Of a stretch of 64,000 bases of DNA, positions 42,577 through 52,416 are shown piece by piece. The number at the start of each line of letters is the position of its first letter. Position 1 is the first letter of the stretch. Source of the DNA: Methyloceanibacter caenitepidi (lineage in GTDB: Bacteria > Pseudomonadota > Alphaproteobacteria > Rhizobiales > Methyloligellaceae); NCBI RefSeq assembly GCF_000828475.1, contig NZ_AP014648.1, positions 2,553,400 through 2,617,399 on the forward strand, written 5' to 3'. A program made the position numbers and the translations under genes. The notes below the pieces were generated by a model that did not search any database, was not told the origin of the DNA, and saw only the letters and a list, made by a program, of their open reading frames with translations.

Positions 42577-42724
42577 AATCGGTCTTCTCCTGTCAACGAC
42601 TTGTTAACGTAATTTCCACAGGTTTTTACTAGACAGAAGCTTCAGTCAACGATTCCATGGACTGAAGCGATTCGGAGATGCGGCAACTTCTCCGGGACGG
42701 TGACAGGAGAAGAAGGGGGACCGA

Positions 42725-45016
42725 ATGGCGCGGGCTCGTCCTGCGCGAGGTGCGGGGATCTATTCCATCGCGGGGCCACGATGGCAGGACATCCGCTCGC
42801 TCGTTGACCAATACCTCCCATCGCCGGAGAGGTTGAGGCAGCTTGTCCCGATTTTCCTCGTCGGTTTCGTGATCGTCGCCGCCCTCGGCTTCTACTATCA
42901 GATCAGCGCTGGAAAAGAGTCGGACCTGACCTCGGCCCGGCGGCAACTGGCCCTGAACGCCGACGTCGCATCGCTGAAGCTCAGCGCCGACGTGCTGGCC
43001 TCCAGCGCGGACTGGCAAGGTGAGCTTGCACGCAGCCTGCCCCTCAGCGCCACGCGCGAGGGTCGCGTCGTGCTGCTGTCCGATGCCGAAGGCGGCATAC
43101 AGGCCCGCGTGCCCATCGGCAGCGACTACCAAGGAAATCTCCTGACGGTTCTCGGCCCCGGCCAGCCCCTGACCATTATGGGCGCCGACGCCGGCGTCAT
43201 GCGCGTCACTCTGAACGACGGCACCGATGCATTGGTGACCGTGCGAAACGTGCCGCGGACTGACGCCCAGCTGACACTCATTCAACCTGTCGCCAGCGCG
43301 CTCGCCGGCTGGCGCAGCAGCGCCGCGATCGAAGTGGTGCTCCTAATCTGTGGCGGACTGGTCCTCGCGCTGTTCGCGGGCGCGTTCTGGTATCTGACCC
43401 CGTTTGGGAAAACGCGGGACAACGACACGCTCACACGCGAGCTGACCCAAGCTCTCCCCGGCTGCGGCGTCTGGCGCTGGAATCTCGCGCGCGGCCACGT
43501 GGAATGGTCTCCGCCGATGTACGCGCTCCTGGGGCTGGAGCCCTCTTCCGAGATCGTGTCCTACGGGATGCTCGCCAATCGGCTGCATCGGGAGGACGAC
43601 CTGCGCGCCGAGCTTGACCGGCACATGCGCGAGGGAATTAACCTGTTCGACCAGTGCTTCCGGCTCCGTCACGCGGACGGTCACTGGGCGACGATCCGCC
43701 TGCGCGGCCACATCACCCGCGACACGGTCAACGGCGAGCCGTACCTCACGGGCATGGCCGTGCTGGCCGATCCGAACGCCGTCCCGGGTGCCGCCGATGC
43801 GAACGCGCGCCTGCGCGACGCCGTCGAGACTATCTCCGAAGCCTTCGTGCTCTGGGACAACCACAACAAACTGGTCATGTGCAATACGAAGTACCAGCAG
43901 TTCCATGGCCTCGCCGACGACATGGTGCAGCCGGGCAGTGCCTACGACGAAGTCATCGCCGCGGCGTCCGAGCCCATCGTCTCCAAACGCTATGCCGTGG
44001 CAGGCAGAAACGACCGCCAGTCGCGCACCTACGAAGCTCAGCTCGAAGACGGCCGTTGGCTACGCATCAATGAGCGCCGCACCCGCGATGGGGGCTACGT
44101 CTCCGTCGGTACGGACATCACCGACCTCAAGCAAAGCCAGACCAAGAATGCGGAGAGCGAGCAGCAGCTCCGCGCCTCCGTCGCCGAACTGCGCCTGTCG
44201 CGGCGTGAACTCGAGCATCAGAAGCAGCAGCTTGTGGACCTGGCCGAGAAATACGCGCTGGAGAAGAACCGCGCCGAAGCCGCGAACCGGGCGAAGTCCG
44301 AGTTCCTCGCCAATATCAGCCACGAATTGCGCACGCCGCTGAACGCGATCATCGGCTTCTCGGAGGTCATGCAGCAATCGCTGTTCGGTCCGCTCGGACA
44401 CGAGAAGTATCAGGAATACGCGCGGGATATCTATTCGAGCGGCGCCTACCTGCTGGAGGTCATCAACGACATCCTCGACATGTCGAAGATCGAGGCAGGC
44501 CGGATGACCCTCGACCTCGGCGAGGTGGACGTCGCCGAGATCGTCGACGACAGCATGAAGGTCGTGAGTCAGGCCGCAGCCGAGCGCAACATCGCGCTCG
44601 AACGTCACGGGCCGGAGCATTTCCCCCTCCAAGCCGACCGGCGCTACCTGAAACAAGTCTTCCTCAATCTATTATCAAACGCCGTGAAGTTTTCGCGCGA
44701 CGGCGGCCGCGTCGACGTCAAGCTGGCGCGCAGCAATGGTCAGCTGAGGATCGCCATCAAGGATACGGGGATCGGCATCGCCGAGGCCCACATCACGAAA
44801 CTCGGGACGCCCTTCGAGCAGGTCGAGAACCAGTTCTCCAAGAGCCATCAGGGCAGCGGCCTTGGCCTTGCCATCTCCCGCGCGTTGGTGGAACTGCACG
44901 GCGGTACGCTCGAAATCAAGAGTCGCGAAGGCTACGGCACGACGGTGACATGCTCATTGCCCATTCGCACACCCCGTTCGGCCGATGTTGAGGAACCGCT
45001 GGCGCAGAGCGCCTGA
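42725..45016 (+). CDS. PleC-like membrane sensor histidine kinase with PAS domains
   Basis: A 763-residue kinase. Transmembrane helices at about 39-60 and 199-225 flank a periplasmic region of about 140 residues. Two PAS domains follow (about 240-345 with G-V-W-R-W-N-L, and 362-470 with I-S-E-A-F-V-L-W-D-N-H-N), then a coiled coil, HisKA with His533 in N-I-S-H-E-L-R-T-P-L-N, and HATPase boxes N-L-L-S-N-A-V-K-F, D-T-G-I-G-I and G-S-G-L-G-L-A. The I-I-G-F-S-E-V-M pattern and the position between pepN and glnE fit rhizobial PleC, which dephosphorylates DivK and controls cell polarity. Orthology is inferred from context. Confidence 0.88.
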   Translation: MARARPARGAGIYSIAGPRWQDIRSLVDQYLPSPERLRQLVPIFLVGFVIVAALGFYYQISAGKESDLTSARRQLALNADVASLKLSADVLASSADWQGELARSLPLSATREGRVVLLSDAEGGIQARVPIGSDYQGNLLTVLGPGQPLTIMGADAGVMRVTLNDGTDALVTVRNVPRTDAQLTLIQPVASALAGWRSSAAIEVVLLICGGLVLALFAGAFWYLTPFGKTRDNDTLTRELTQALPGCGVWRWNLARGHVEWSPPMYALLGLEPSSEIVSYGMLANRLHREDDLRAELDRHMREGINLFDQCFRLRHADGHWATIRLRGHITRDTVNGEPYLTGMAVLADPNAVPGAADANARLRDAVETISEAFVLWDNHNKLVMCNTKYQQFHGLADDMVQPGSAYDEVIAAASEPIVSKRYAVAGRNDRQSRTYEAQLEDGRWLRINERRTRDGGYVSVGTDITDLKQSQTKNAESEQQLRASVAELRLSRRELEHQKQQLVDLAEKYALEKNRAEAANRAKSEFLANISHELRTPLNAIIGFSEVMQQSLFGPLGHEKYQEYARDIYSSGAYLLEVINDILDMSKIEAGRMTLDLGEVDVAEIVDDSMKVVSQAAAERNIALERHGPEHFPLQADRRYLKQVFLNLLSNAVKFSRDGGRVDVKLARSNGQLRIAIKDTGIGIAEAHITKLGTPFEQVENQFSKSHQGSGLGLAISRALVELHGGTLEIKSREGYGTTVTCSLPIRTPRSADVEEPLAQSA

Positions 45017-45023
45017 GCTGACC

Positions 45024-47945
45024 TCACGACACGAGCCGATTGAAAGCGCCGTGCACGTGCGCCAGCGTTTCTTTCAACGTCGCTTCCAACGTCGAGAAAT
45101 CCGGCATATCGGCGGACCGCGCCAACAAATCCCGCAAAGCCTGTGGCGCGTCGCGGGCAACAAAGCCCTCATCAAGACACAGCCGCAGAACCTGCGTGAG
45201 CGATTGATACAGACGCGCCGCCGGAATGAGCAGGTCCGCGTCCGCAGGCTGAAGAACCCCAGCGGCCGCGAGCTTGGACAAAGCCCCTTCCGTGTTCTTG
45301 TCCAACACGCCGGGATGTTCGGCCGCGTTCACGAGCTGCAGAAACTGCGTGGTGAATTCCAGATCGACGATCCCGCCCCGGACCTGCTTCAGATCCCAGA
45401 TATCCGTCGTCCCCTTTTCGGCAGCGATTTTCCGGCGCATCTCGTGCACTTCGCCGGCAACGGCGGCGCGGTCGCGCGGTCTCGTCAGCACATCGCGGAT
45501 CGTTGTGTCGATCGTCTCGCGCATTGTCTCGGGGCCCGACACGACGCGTTCGCGGGTGAGAGCCAAATGCTCCCAAACCCAAGCGGACCGCTCTTGATAG
45601 TCGATGAAGCCGGATAGCTTGGTGGCGACCGGCCCCTGACTGCCGGAGGGCCGCAAGCGCATATCGACTTCGTAGAGGGCTCCCTCCGCCGTCTGCGCCG
45701 AGAGCGCGGCGATCAGCCGTTGCGTGAACCGCGTATAGTACTGTGGACCGGGAAGGCCACGCGCGCCGTCGGACTTCGCATCCTCGCCCGCATAATCGTA
45801 GACGATGATGAGATCGAGGTCCGACGCGGCGGTCATCTCCTTGCCCCCCAGCTTCCCCATTGCCAGTACGGCAACCATGCCACCAGGCAGACGGCCGTGC
45901 TGCGCCACGAGTTCCTCACCGACTCGATCCGACAGCGCTTCGATCAGTGTATCGGCAAGAGCGGCATAGGCCTCGCCTGCCTGCTCCGCGGAAATCGTGC
46001 CGGAAATCACGCGTACGCCGATGAGAAAGCTCTGTTCCCGGCCCACGATCCGCGCGCGGTCTAGCGCGTCCTCATAGTCGGTCGCGAGCGCCAATGTGCT
46101 GCTCACCACATCCTTCAGCTGCGCTGCGGTGGGCACGTCACCGAAGAAGCCGGGATCCAGCACGGCATCCAGGAGCCGGGGGCGCCGTCCCAGAATCTTC
46201 GCAAGCCGCGGCGCCGTTCCCATGATATCGGCGACGAGACGCAACAGGCTGGGATTGGCGGCGAGAAGCGAGAACAGCTGCAAGCCCGCCGGCATATTGG
46301 CCATCACCTTGTCGAAGGTCGACAAGGCGAGATCGGGCTGAGCCGTACGGCTGAAGGCTTCCAAAAGGTTGGGAAGGAATTCGGTCAACCGCTCGCGCGC
46401 CTTGGCGCTGCGCGTGGCCGGATAGCGGCCGGCCTGCCAAGCCTTGATCGCTTCGACGGCAGCGCCGGGATTCTCGAAGCCAAGTTCCTGAAGCGCGGAG
46501 ACGGATTCCGGCTCGGCCTCGTCTCCAACGAGAAGTCCGGACACCGACGATGGCGGCTCGGGAAGCTTTTCGAACAACGCGCCGTAGTGACCCTCCACGC
46601 ACTCGAACCGCGCGGTCAGGGCATCGCCGAAGGCATCCGTGTCGGCGAAGCCGCACAGCCGTGCGAGCCGGTCGAGTTCCTGCGGGTCGGCGGGAATGAT
46701 ATGCGTCTGCTGATCGCCTATCATCTGAATACGGTTTTCCACCCGGCGCAGGAACAGATAGGCCTCGGAGAGTTCCCGCGCCGCCTCAGGTTCGATCCAT
46801 GCGCCCTCGGCGAGCCTGGCAAGCGTCTGCAGCGTCCCCCGGGTCCGCAATTCCGGATGGCGTCCGCCAGCGATCAACTGCTGCGTCTGTGTGAAAAACT
46901 CTATGTCCCTGATGCCCCCCCGCCCCAGCTTGATGTCGTGACCGCGTACGGCGATGGCGCCGTGCCCTTTGAAGGCATGCACGCGGCGCTTCATGGCGTG
47001 GATGTCGGCCACGGCGGCGAAATCCAGGTACTTCCGCCAAATGAAGGGGGACAGCTGCTCGAGAAAATCCCGGCCGAGCGCTTCATCGCCGGCGGCGACG
47101 CGCGCCTTGATCAGGGCCGCCCGTTCCCAGTTCTGGCCGAAGCTCTCGTAGTAGGTTAGCCCTGCGTCGATTGAGAGCGCGATCTGTGTCGCGCCGGGAT
47201 CGGGCCGGAGCCGCAGATCCGTCCGGTACACGTAGCCATCCTTGGTCTGGTCCTGCAGAAGTCGCACCAGATCGCGCGTCAGCTTCACAAAAAAAGCCGA
47301 CGGCTCCTCCGTCTCGGACAGCCGAGCCCGCTCGGGATCGTAGAACACGATAAAGTCGACGTCGGACGAGTAGTTCAGCTCCATGGCCCCGAGCTTCCCC
47401 ATGGCGATGACAAAATATCCGTCCGGCTCGGGCGACGTCAGCTTTCCGGCCTCCTGGGCTTTTCTGAATAAATAGCTGACAGCGGTCTGAACCGAGATGT
47501 CGGCGGCATCACTCAAGCCGGTCAGCGTTTCGGCGGTGGTCCAAACGCCGCCGAGATCGGCGAGCGCCGTCAGCAATGCGCTCCGCTTCTTGAAGTCCCG
47601 CAGCAGGGCCAACGTATCCGCCTCGGATGCGGCGTCCGCCAGACCGGCTTTGAGCGCCGCACCCGCCCGGGACAGATGGCCATCAGGGTCTTCCGTCAGA
47701 CATGCCGCAAGGAGACCGGGGTTGCGTTCCGACAGCGCGGCAAGAAAGGGCGAGCCCGAGAATACGGCTTTAAGAAACGCGGCGATGCGTGGCGTGTCCA
47801 GAAGCTCAACCGCATGCGCAGCGCTTAGGTCTTCGTCCGAGGCGTTCTCGTTCAAGGCGTTCCGCACGGACGCTAGAACATCGGCACCGCGCTCGGCATC
47901 GAAGACTTCAGGGCTTTCGCAAATCCGCTCGGCGAACGCCGTCAC
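45024..47945 (-). CDS. glnE: Glutamine synthetase adenylyltransferase/deadenylase
   Basis: A 973-residue bifunctional enzyme starting at GTG 47945, overlapping the kinase stop by GTGA. The deadenylase half has G-K-L-G-A-M-E-L-N-Y-S-S-D-V-D-F-I and the adenylyltransferase half G-K-L-G-G-K-E-M-T-A-A-S-D-L-D-L-I, the two nucleotidyltransferase signatures. G-x-G-G-I-R-D-I-E-F and R-G-G-I-V-D-L-E-F follow each catalytic domain. It modifies GSI, not the GSII encoded at 14072, so a GSI gene should exist elsewhere. Intact. Confidence 0.97.
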   Translation of the reverse strand: MTAFAERICESPEVFDAERGADVLASVRNALNENASDEDLSAAHAVELLDTPRIAAFLKAVFSGSPFLAALSERNPGLLAACLTEDPDGHLSRAGAALKAGLADAASEADTLALLRDFKKRSALLTALADLGGVWTTAETLTGLSDAADISVQTAVSYLFRKAQEAGKLTSPEPDGYFVIAMGKLGAMELNYSSDVDFIVFYDPERARLSETEEPSAFFVKLTRDLVRLLQDQTKDGYVYRTDLRLRPDPGATQIALSIDAGLTYYESFGQNWERAALIKARVAAGDEALGRDFLEQLSPFIWRKYLDFAAVADIHAMKRRVHAFKGHGAIAVRGHDIKLGRGGIRDIEFFTQTQQLIAGGRHPELRTRGTLQTLARLAEGAWIEPEAARELSEAYLFLRRVENRIQMIGDQQTHIIPADPQELDRLARLCGFADTDAFGDALTARFECVEGHYGALFEKLPEPPSSVSGLLVGDEAEPESVSALQELGFENPGAAVEAIKAWQAGRYPATRSAKARERLTEFLPNLLEAFSRTAQPDLALSTFDKVMANMPAGLQLFSLLAANPSLLRLVADIMGTAPRLAKILGRRPRLLDAVLDPGFFGDVPTAAQLKDVVSSTLALATDYEDALDRARIVGREQSFLIGVRVISGTISAEQAGEAYAALADTLIEALSDRVGEELVAQHGRLPGGMVAVLAMGKLGGKEMTAASDLDLIIVYDYAGEDAKSDGARGLPGPQYYTRFTQRLIAALSAQTAEGALYEVDMRLRPSGSQGPVATKLSGFIDYQERSAWVWEHLALTRERVVSGPETMRETIDTTIRDVLTRPRDRAAVAGEVHEMRRKIAAEKGTTDIWDLKQVRGGIVDLEFTTQFLQLVNAAEHPGVLDKNTEGALSKLAAAGVLQPADADLLIPAARLYQSLTQVLRLCLDEGFVARDAPQALRDLLARSADMPDFSTLEATLKETLAHVHGAFNRLVS

Positions 47946-49399
47946 GTCGGCCTCAGCTCTCCTCCTGGCGACGGTCTATCGGCCGTCTTCGCTCCCTGCG
48001 CGCCGCTTTCCAGCGGAAGGCTGAGAATGACGCGGAGGCCGGGTTCGTTGTCCTCGAGCCTCAAGGTCCCACCATGCAGCCTCGCCACCGCCGCGACAAG
48101 GCTCAATCCGAGACCGCTGCCGGGCTCCGAACGGCTGGCCTCGAGGCGCACGAAGCGGCTCAACACGCGCTCCCTTTCGGATTCCGGAACGCCCGGCCCG
48201 CGGTCGCACACGGCGATCTCCGCAAAGCCATCATGGCTCGACGTGCGGACGACGACTTCCGAAGCATGGCCGTTGGCTTGGGCGGCGGGCACCCCGCCGT
48301 ATTTCAACGCGTTGTCGATGAGATTGGCGATGGCTTGTCCCAGAAGCTGCCGGTTTCCGCGCACGGGGACGTGGCGCGCCAGATCCACCTTGAGGGCGAT
48401 ACCCCGCTCCTCCGCGACGGGCTCGTAGAGCTCGGCCGCGTCGCTTACCACCGCGGATAGATCGAGGCTGTCGCGATCGTCGCCCCCGGCGCCGGCTTCG
48501 AGCCGCGCAATGGAGAGCAGCGCATTGAACGTCTTCATCAGGCCGTCAGCTTCTTCGATCGTGCGTTCCAACGCGGCGCGATAAGCGGTTTCGTCGGGCG
48601 GCTCGCGCAGCGCCTCTTCCACGCGATTGCGCAATCGGTTGAGCGGCGTCTTCAAATCGTGCGCGATGTTGTCGGAAACTTCGCGCATCCCGGCCATGAG
48701 CTGCTCGATACGTCCGAGCATCAAGTTGAGACTTTGCGCCAAGCGGTCCAGCTCGTCGCCCGATCCGCTCACGGGCAGCCGCCTGGACAGATCGCCCGCC
48801 ATGATCGTGCGCGTGGTAGCGGAGAGATTGTCGACACGCGCAAGCAATCGACGGCTCACCCAATAGCCGCCGCCGAGGCCCACCAGCGCCATGACGCCGA
48901 GCCCCCACAACATCGTGGAGCGGATCAGCCGTGACAGTTCCCGGCGGTCTTCGATGTCACGGCCCACGATCAGGCGATCACCCCCGGGGAGCCGAAAGAC
49001 ATTCGCAAAGGCGAGCCGCTGTTCCATGCCGCCTGGCGCGGGCCTGCTGTAGAAGAACTCGACAGGCCCGACGCTGTCCCAAAGCTGTGGCGAGACGGCG
49101 CTTAAGTTTCCCGCGAGCTGCTTCTCGTTACGGTCGGCGACGAGATAGAGGCTATTGCCCGGTGTCCGGCTGCGCTGTGCGACGATCCTGACGAGCTGAT
49201 CGCGCCCGCCTGCCCGATACTGCTCGGCAAGGCCCTTGAGTTCCGCGTCGATCGTCTGGTTAAGCTGACGCGACAGCAGGACCGTCGTGTTCCAATACAG
49301 ATAGACGATGGCGATGATGGCGGCCGCGCTGAACAGCGCGAAGTAGGTCAGCGACAGCCGGAATGTCGTCGTGCGGAAGAGTTTAGTGAGCGCTGTCAC
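47942..49399 (-). CDS. Two-component sensor histidine kinase
   Basis: About 485 residues from GTG 49399, overlapping the end of the regulator gene by 17 bases. The longer frame to 49537 lies inside the regulator. Transmembrane helices at about 13-36 and 160-183 flank a periplasmic domain. A HAMP domain (about 184-235) leads to HisKA with His247 in D-N-I-A-H-D-L-K-T-P-L-N-R-L. HATPase boxes are N-L-I-D-N-A-L-K-Y, C-D-R-G-P-G-V-P and G-S-G-L-G-L-S-L. EnvZ-like organisation; its signal is unknown. It sits in the regulator-kinase-glnE operon. Confidence 0.93.
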   Translation of the reverse strand: MTALTKLFRTTTFRLSLTYFALFSAAAIIAIVYLYWNTTVLLSRQLNQTIDAELKGLAEQYRAGGRDQLVRIVAQRSRTPGNSLYLVADRNEKQLAGNLSAVSPQLWDSVGPVEFFYSRPAPGGMEQRLAFANVFRLPGGDRLIVGRDIEDRRELSRLIRSTMLWGLGVMALVGLGGGYWVSRRLLARVDNLSATTRTIMAGDLSRRLPVSGSGDELDRLAQSLNLMLGRIEQLMAGMREVSDNIAHDLKTPLNRLRNRVEEALREPPDETAYRAALERTIEEADGLMKTFNALLSIARLEAGAGGDDRDSLDLSAVVSDAAELYEPVAEERGIALKVDLARHVPVRGNRQLLGQAIANLIDNALKYGGVPAAQANGHASEVVVRTSSHDGFAEIAVCDRGPGVPESERERVLSRFVRLEASRSEPGSGLGLSLVAAVARLHGGTLRLEDNEPGLRVILSLPLESGAQGAKTADRPSPGGELRPT

Positions 49400-50063
49400 G
49401 GATCGTGTAACCGGCGCCGCGAACCGTATGGAGAAGCGGCTGTTCGAAGTTCTTATCGATCTTCGACCGGAGCCTCGAAATGTGGACGTCAATGACATTG
49501 GTCTGTGGGTCGAAATGATAGTCCCACACGTTCTCAAGCAGCATGGTGCGCGTGACGACCTGCCCTGCGTGCTTCATCAAATATTCCAACAGGCGAAACT
49601 CCCGCGGCTGAAGCAGGATTGCCTCGCCCGCGCGGGTCACCTTGTGAGACAAACGGTCGAGCACCAGATCGCCGACCGAAAGCCGCGTCGACCCTTCTTC
49701 CGGCGACGTGCGCCGAGCTAGCACTTCGATACGCGCCAGCAACTCGCTGAACGCATAGGGTTTGGTGAGATAGTCGTCGCCGCCGGCCCGCAATCCCTTG
49801 ACCCGGTCGTCGACCTCTCCCAGCGCCGACAGGATCAGAGCCGGTGTATGGATCTCGTCCGTACGCAGCGCCTTGATGACATCGAGGCCATCCAGTTTCG
49901 GCAACATGCGGTCGACGATGAGCACGTCGTAGGCATTGGCTCTGGCGAACTCGAGGCCGGCCTCGCCATCGGCGGCGTGCTCGGCCATATGTCCCGACTC
50001 TTTGAGAGCGCGCTTGAGAAACGCTGCCGTTTCTTGGTCGTCCTCAATTACCAGGACCCGCAT
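49383..50063 (-). CDS. OmpR-family response regulator
   Basis: A 226-residue regulator. The receiver domain has D51 as phosphorylation site in L-I-V-D-R-M-L-P and the K of Y-L-T-K-P-Y. The C-terminal winged helix includes L-L-Q-P-R-E-F-R-L-L-E-Y-L-M-K-H and T-V-R-G-A-G-Y. It is transcribed with the overlapping kinase gene and glnE. The degP gene begins 115 bases before it in the same direction but ends at a terminator. Confidence 0.94.
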   Translation of the reverse strand: MRVLVIEDDQETAAFLKRALKESGHMAEHAADGEAGLEFARANAYDVLIVDRMLPKLDGLDVIKALRTDEIHTPALILSALGEVDDRVKGLRAGGDDYLTKPYAFSELLARIEVLARRTSPEEGSTRLSVGDLVLDRLSHKVTRAGEAILLQPREFRLLEYLMKHAGQVVTRTMLLENVWDYHFDPQTNVIDVHISRLRSKIDKNFEQPLLHTVRGAGYTIRDSAH

Positions 50064-50112
50064 ATCGCCTCAGCTCGTTGTTCGCCGCGGAAAGTCTAGA
50101 AAGAGACTACTC

Positions 50113-50159
50113 AAAAAAAGGCGGGCGGCGCAGTTTGGGGGGGAAAACCGCACCGCCCT
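50113..50159 (-). terminator. Intrinsic terminator of the protease gene
   Basis: On the minus strand GGGCGGTGCGGTTT pairs with AAACTGCGCCGCCC (two imperfect pairs), followed by seven T, the complement of the A run at 50113-50119. It lies just after the stop of the Do-type protease gene. Confidence 0.8.
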
Positions 50160-50178
50160 CCGACAGAAGAAGGAGAGT

Positions 50179-51744
50179 TTATCCCTTCTTCTGGGTAAGC
50201 GCGACAAAGCGGGACTGATCGCCGGTCTTGACCTGCATCAGGACCTTGACCTTGTCCTTGTCTCCCTTAGCGGACTCGGTCGCCTTGGCGAGACCCTTCG
50301 CGACATCGCTCGGCGTCGAGACGTCAACGCCCGCCACCTGAAGAATGATATCGCCCGGCTTCAAGCCCTTGTCCGCGGCGTCGCTGTCGGAGTCGACGTC
50401 AACGATGACGACACCCTCCTCACCGGCGCCCGGAATTTTCGCGGCCGGTGCCAGCGACAGGCCGAGCTTCTCCATCTGCTCGCTCTGATCTGCAGGCTCT
50501 TCCTTCTGGAGCGACGCCAGCTTCTTGGCGCTCGGGAACGAGCCCAGGGTCATGTCGACTTCACGCTTGTCGCCGTAACGGACGATCGCGAGCTTCACGC
50601 TGGTGTCGGGCTCGAGTTCGGCGATCTTGCGGGCAAGGTCGCGCGAGTCCTCGACCTCGTCGCCATTCACTTCGACAATGACGTCGCCGGCCTTGATGTC
50701 CTCCTTGGAGGCAGGACCGTCCTCGGTCACCTTGGTAATCATCGCGCCCTTGGGCTCAGACAACCCGACCGAGTCGGCGATATCGTCGTTCACGTTCTGG
50801 ATAACGACACCGAGCCAGCCGCGATCGACGCTGCCATCGTCCTTCAGATCCTGGACCACCTGCTTCACGAGGGCGGCCGGAACGGCAAACGCAATACCGA
50901 CATTGCCGCCGGACGGCGAGAAGATCGCCGTGTTCACGCCGATCACATTGCCGTCGAGGTCGAAGCTCGGGCCTCCGGAATTGCCGCGGTTCACGGCGGC
51001 ATCGATCTGGAGGTAGTCATACGGCCCCGAACCGATGTCGCGGTTGTGCGCCGAGATAATGCCGGCCGTCACGGTGCCGCCGAGGCCAAACGGATTACCG
51101 ACCGCGAGCACCCAATCGCCAACGCGCGGATCCTTTTCCGACAGATTGACGTACGGGAACTTCTTGTCCGTATCCTCCGTCACCTTGACGAGGGCCAGGT
51201 CCGTGCGTGGATCGGTGCCGATCAGCTTCGCATCGAACTTCGCGCCGTCTTCCATGGTGACGGTGATGTCGTCCGCGTCTTCGACAACGTGATTGTTGGT
51301 GACGATATAGCCATCGTCGGAGATGAAGAAGCCGGACCCTTGAGCAAGGCTCGGGTTATGCTTCGACGGCGGCTTCGGCATGCCCTTGCGGAACTGATTG
51401 AAGAAGTCGTGCAACGGATTGTCTTCCGGCACGTCCGGAAGGCCGGGGATGGGAGACTCGTCGTTCTCCGCGGTGTTGAGCTCGCCCTTCACGTTGATGC
51501 TGACAACGGCGGGCTTTACCTTCTGCACGAGATCGGCAAAGGAGAGCGGCGCGCGGCCATAGGGCGTCTCGACCGTCTGCTGCGTCTGAGCGGTTTCTGC
51601 GACCGCCAGCGGCACACTCGGGTTGAACGAAAGGCCGATCGCCCCTGCGGCGACCAGCGCGGTTGCGGCGAGGAGCACAGGCCTCCGAGCGAGTTTCCGC
51701 GGCCGCTTGCTCTCGTTCGCTGCTGGGTTCGTATCAGGTGTCAT
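50179..51744 (-). CDS. degP: Periplasmic Do-type serine protease (DegP/HtrA family)
   Basis: A 521-residue protein from ATG 51744, with GAGGGG upstream. An N-terminal signal peptide or anchor (about 22-50) leads to a trypsin-like domain with His in V-T-N-N-H-V-V, Asp in R-T-D-L-A-L-V and Ser in R-G-N-S-G-G-P. Two PDZ domains follow (about 290-380, with G-W-L-G-V-V-I-Q, and 430-515, with G-D-I-I-L-Q-V-A-G). It is a quality-control protease and chaperone of the envelope. Position next to ccm genes and the two-component pair is conserved in Rhizobiales. Confidence 0.95.
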   Translation of the reverse strand: MTPDTNPAANESKRPRKLARRPVLLAATALVAAGAIGLSFNPSVPLAVAETAQTQQTVETPYGRAPLSFADLVQKVKPAVVSINVKGELNTAENDESPIPGLPDVPEDNPLHDFFNQFRKGMPKPPSKHNPSLAQGSGFFISDDGYIVTNNHVVEDADDITVTMEDGAKFDAKLIGTDPRTDLALVKVTEDTDKKFPYVNLSEKDPRVGDWVLAVGNPFGLGGTVTAGIISAHNRDIGSGPYDYLQIDAAVNRGNSGGPSFDLDGNVIGVNTAIFSPSGGNVGIAFAVPAALVKQVVQDLKDDGSVDRGWLGVVIQNVNDDIADSVGLSEPKGAMITKVTEDGPASKEDIKAGDVIVEVNGDEVEDSRDLARKIAELEPDTSVKLAIVRYGDKREVDMTLGSFPSAKKLASLQKEEPADQSEQMEKLGLSLAPAAKIPGAGEEGVVIVDVDSDSDAADKGLKPGDIILQVAGVDVSTPSDVAKGLAKATESAKGDKDKVKVLMQVKTGDQSRFVALTQKKG

Positions 51745-51912
51745 TCGTTTCCCCTCTCTTGGGACGGCAAAAATATTCGGGCGATGCTCGGACGAGCCGG
51801 AGCAATCATGTGAGAGTCGCAATATAGGGAGCCGCCAATTACGCCGCGGTTTCGACGGCATTAATTTTCCGTAAGGTACGGGCCTGCCGGCAGGCGTTGA
51901 AAACCAACGCGG

Positions 51913-52416
51913 TTACGGCTTGTCGGCGGCTTTCGGTGCGTCCGCATCCAGGAGCCGGTCCAGTTGCTGCTGCTCGCTCTTGGTGAGGGCCGGCGGCGCG
52001 ACCGACGTGGTCGCCCGGCGGATGTAACCGTAGAGGATACCGAGGATCGCGAGGAGCAACACCAACGGCGTTGCCAGCCACAACAGCCAGGTGTGCGGCG
52101 TGAACCGGGGTTTCAGCAGCACGAACTCGCCATAGCGCGAAACCACGAAAGACATGATCTCCTCGTCGCTGTCTCCCGCCTTGAGCCGTTCACGCACAAG
52201 CACGCGCAGATCCTTGGCCAGGGGCGCATCGGAATCGTCGATGGACTGATTCTGACAGACTAGGCAGCGCAAGCCCGCGGACAGCGCCCGCGCCCGCGCT
52301 TCCAGCGCCGGATCGTCCAGCACTTCGTCCGGCTGCACCGCATGGACGCTCGGCATACCCAGCGCAAAAACGGCGAAAAACGCGGCGAGCAAAGTGGTCG
52401 GGAAGCGCATCGTCAC
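51913..52416 (-). CDS. ccmH: Cytochrome c maturation protein CcmH (CycL)
   Basis: A 167-residue protein with a signal peptide, the redox motif [14 protein letters not shown] at about residues 50-63, and a C-terminal transmembrane helix (about 108-128, [11 protein letters not shown]). It reduces the apocytochrome thiols before haem attachment in the periplasm. Its ATG overlaps the ccmF stop by four bases. It is the last gene of the ccmIEFH operon. Confidence 0.96.
   Translation of the reverse strand: MTMRFPTTLLAAFFAVFALGMPSVHAVQPDEVLDDPALEARARALSAGLRCLVCQNQSIDDSDAPLAKDLRVLVRERLKAGDSDEEIMSFVVSRYGEFVLLKPRFTPHTWLLWLATPLVLLLAILGILYGYIRRATTSVAPPALTKSEQQQLDRLLDADAPKAADKP

Noticed and set aside
49936..51813. 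A 625-residue plus-strand frame
   Set aside because: It is antisense to degP and part of the regulator gene and has no domain pattern.
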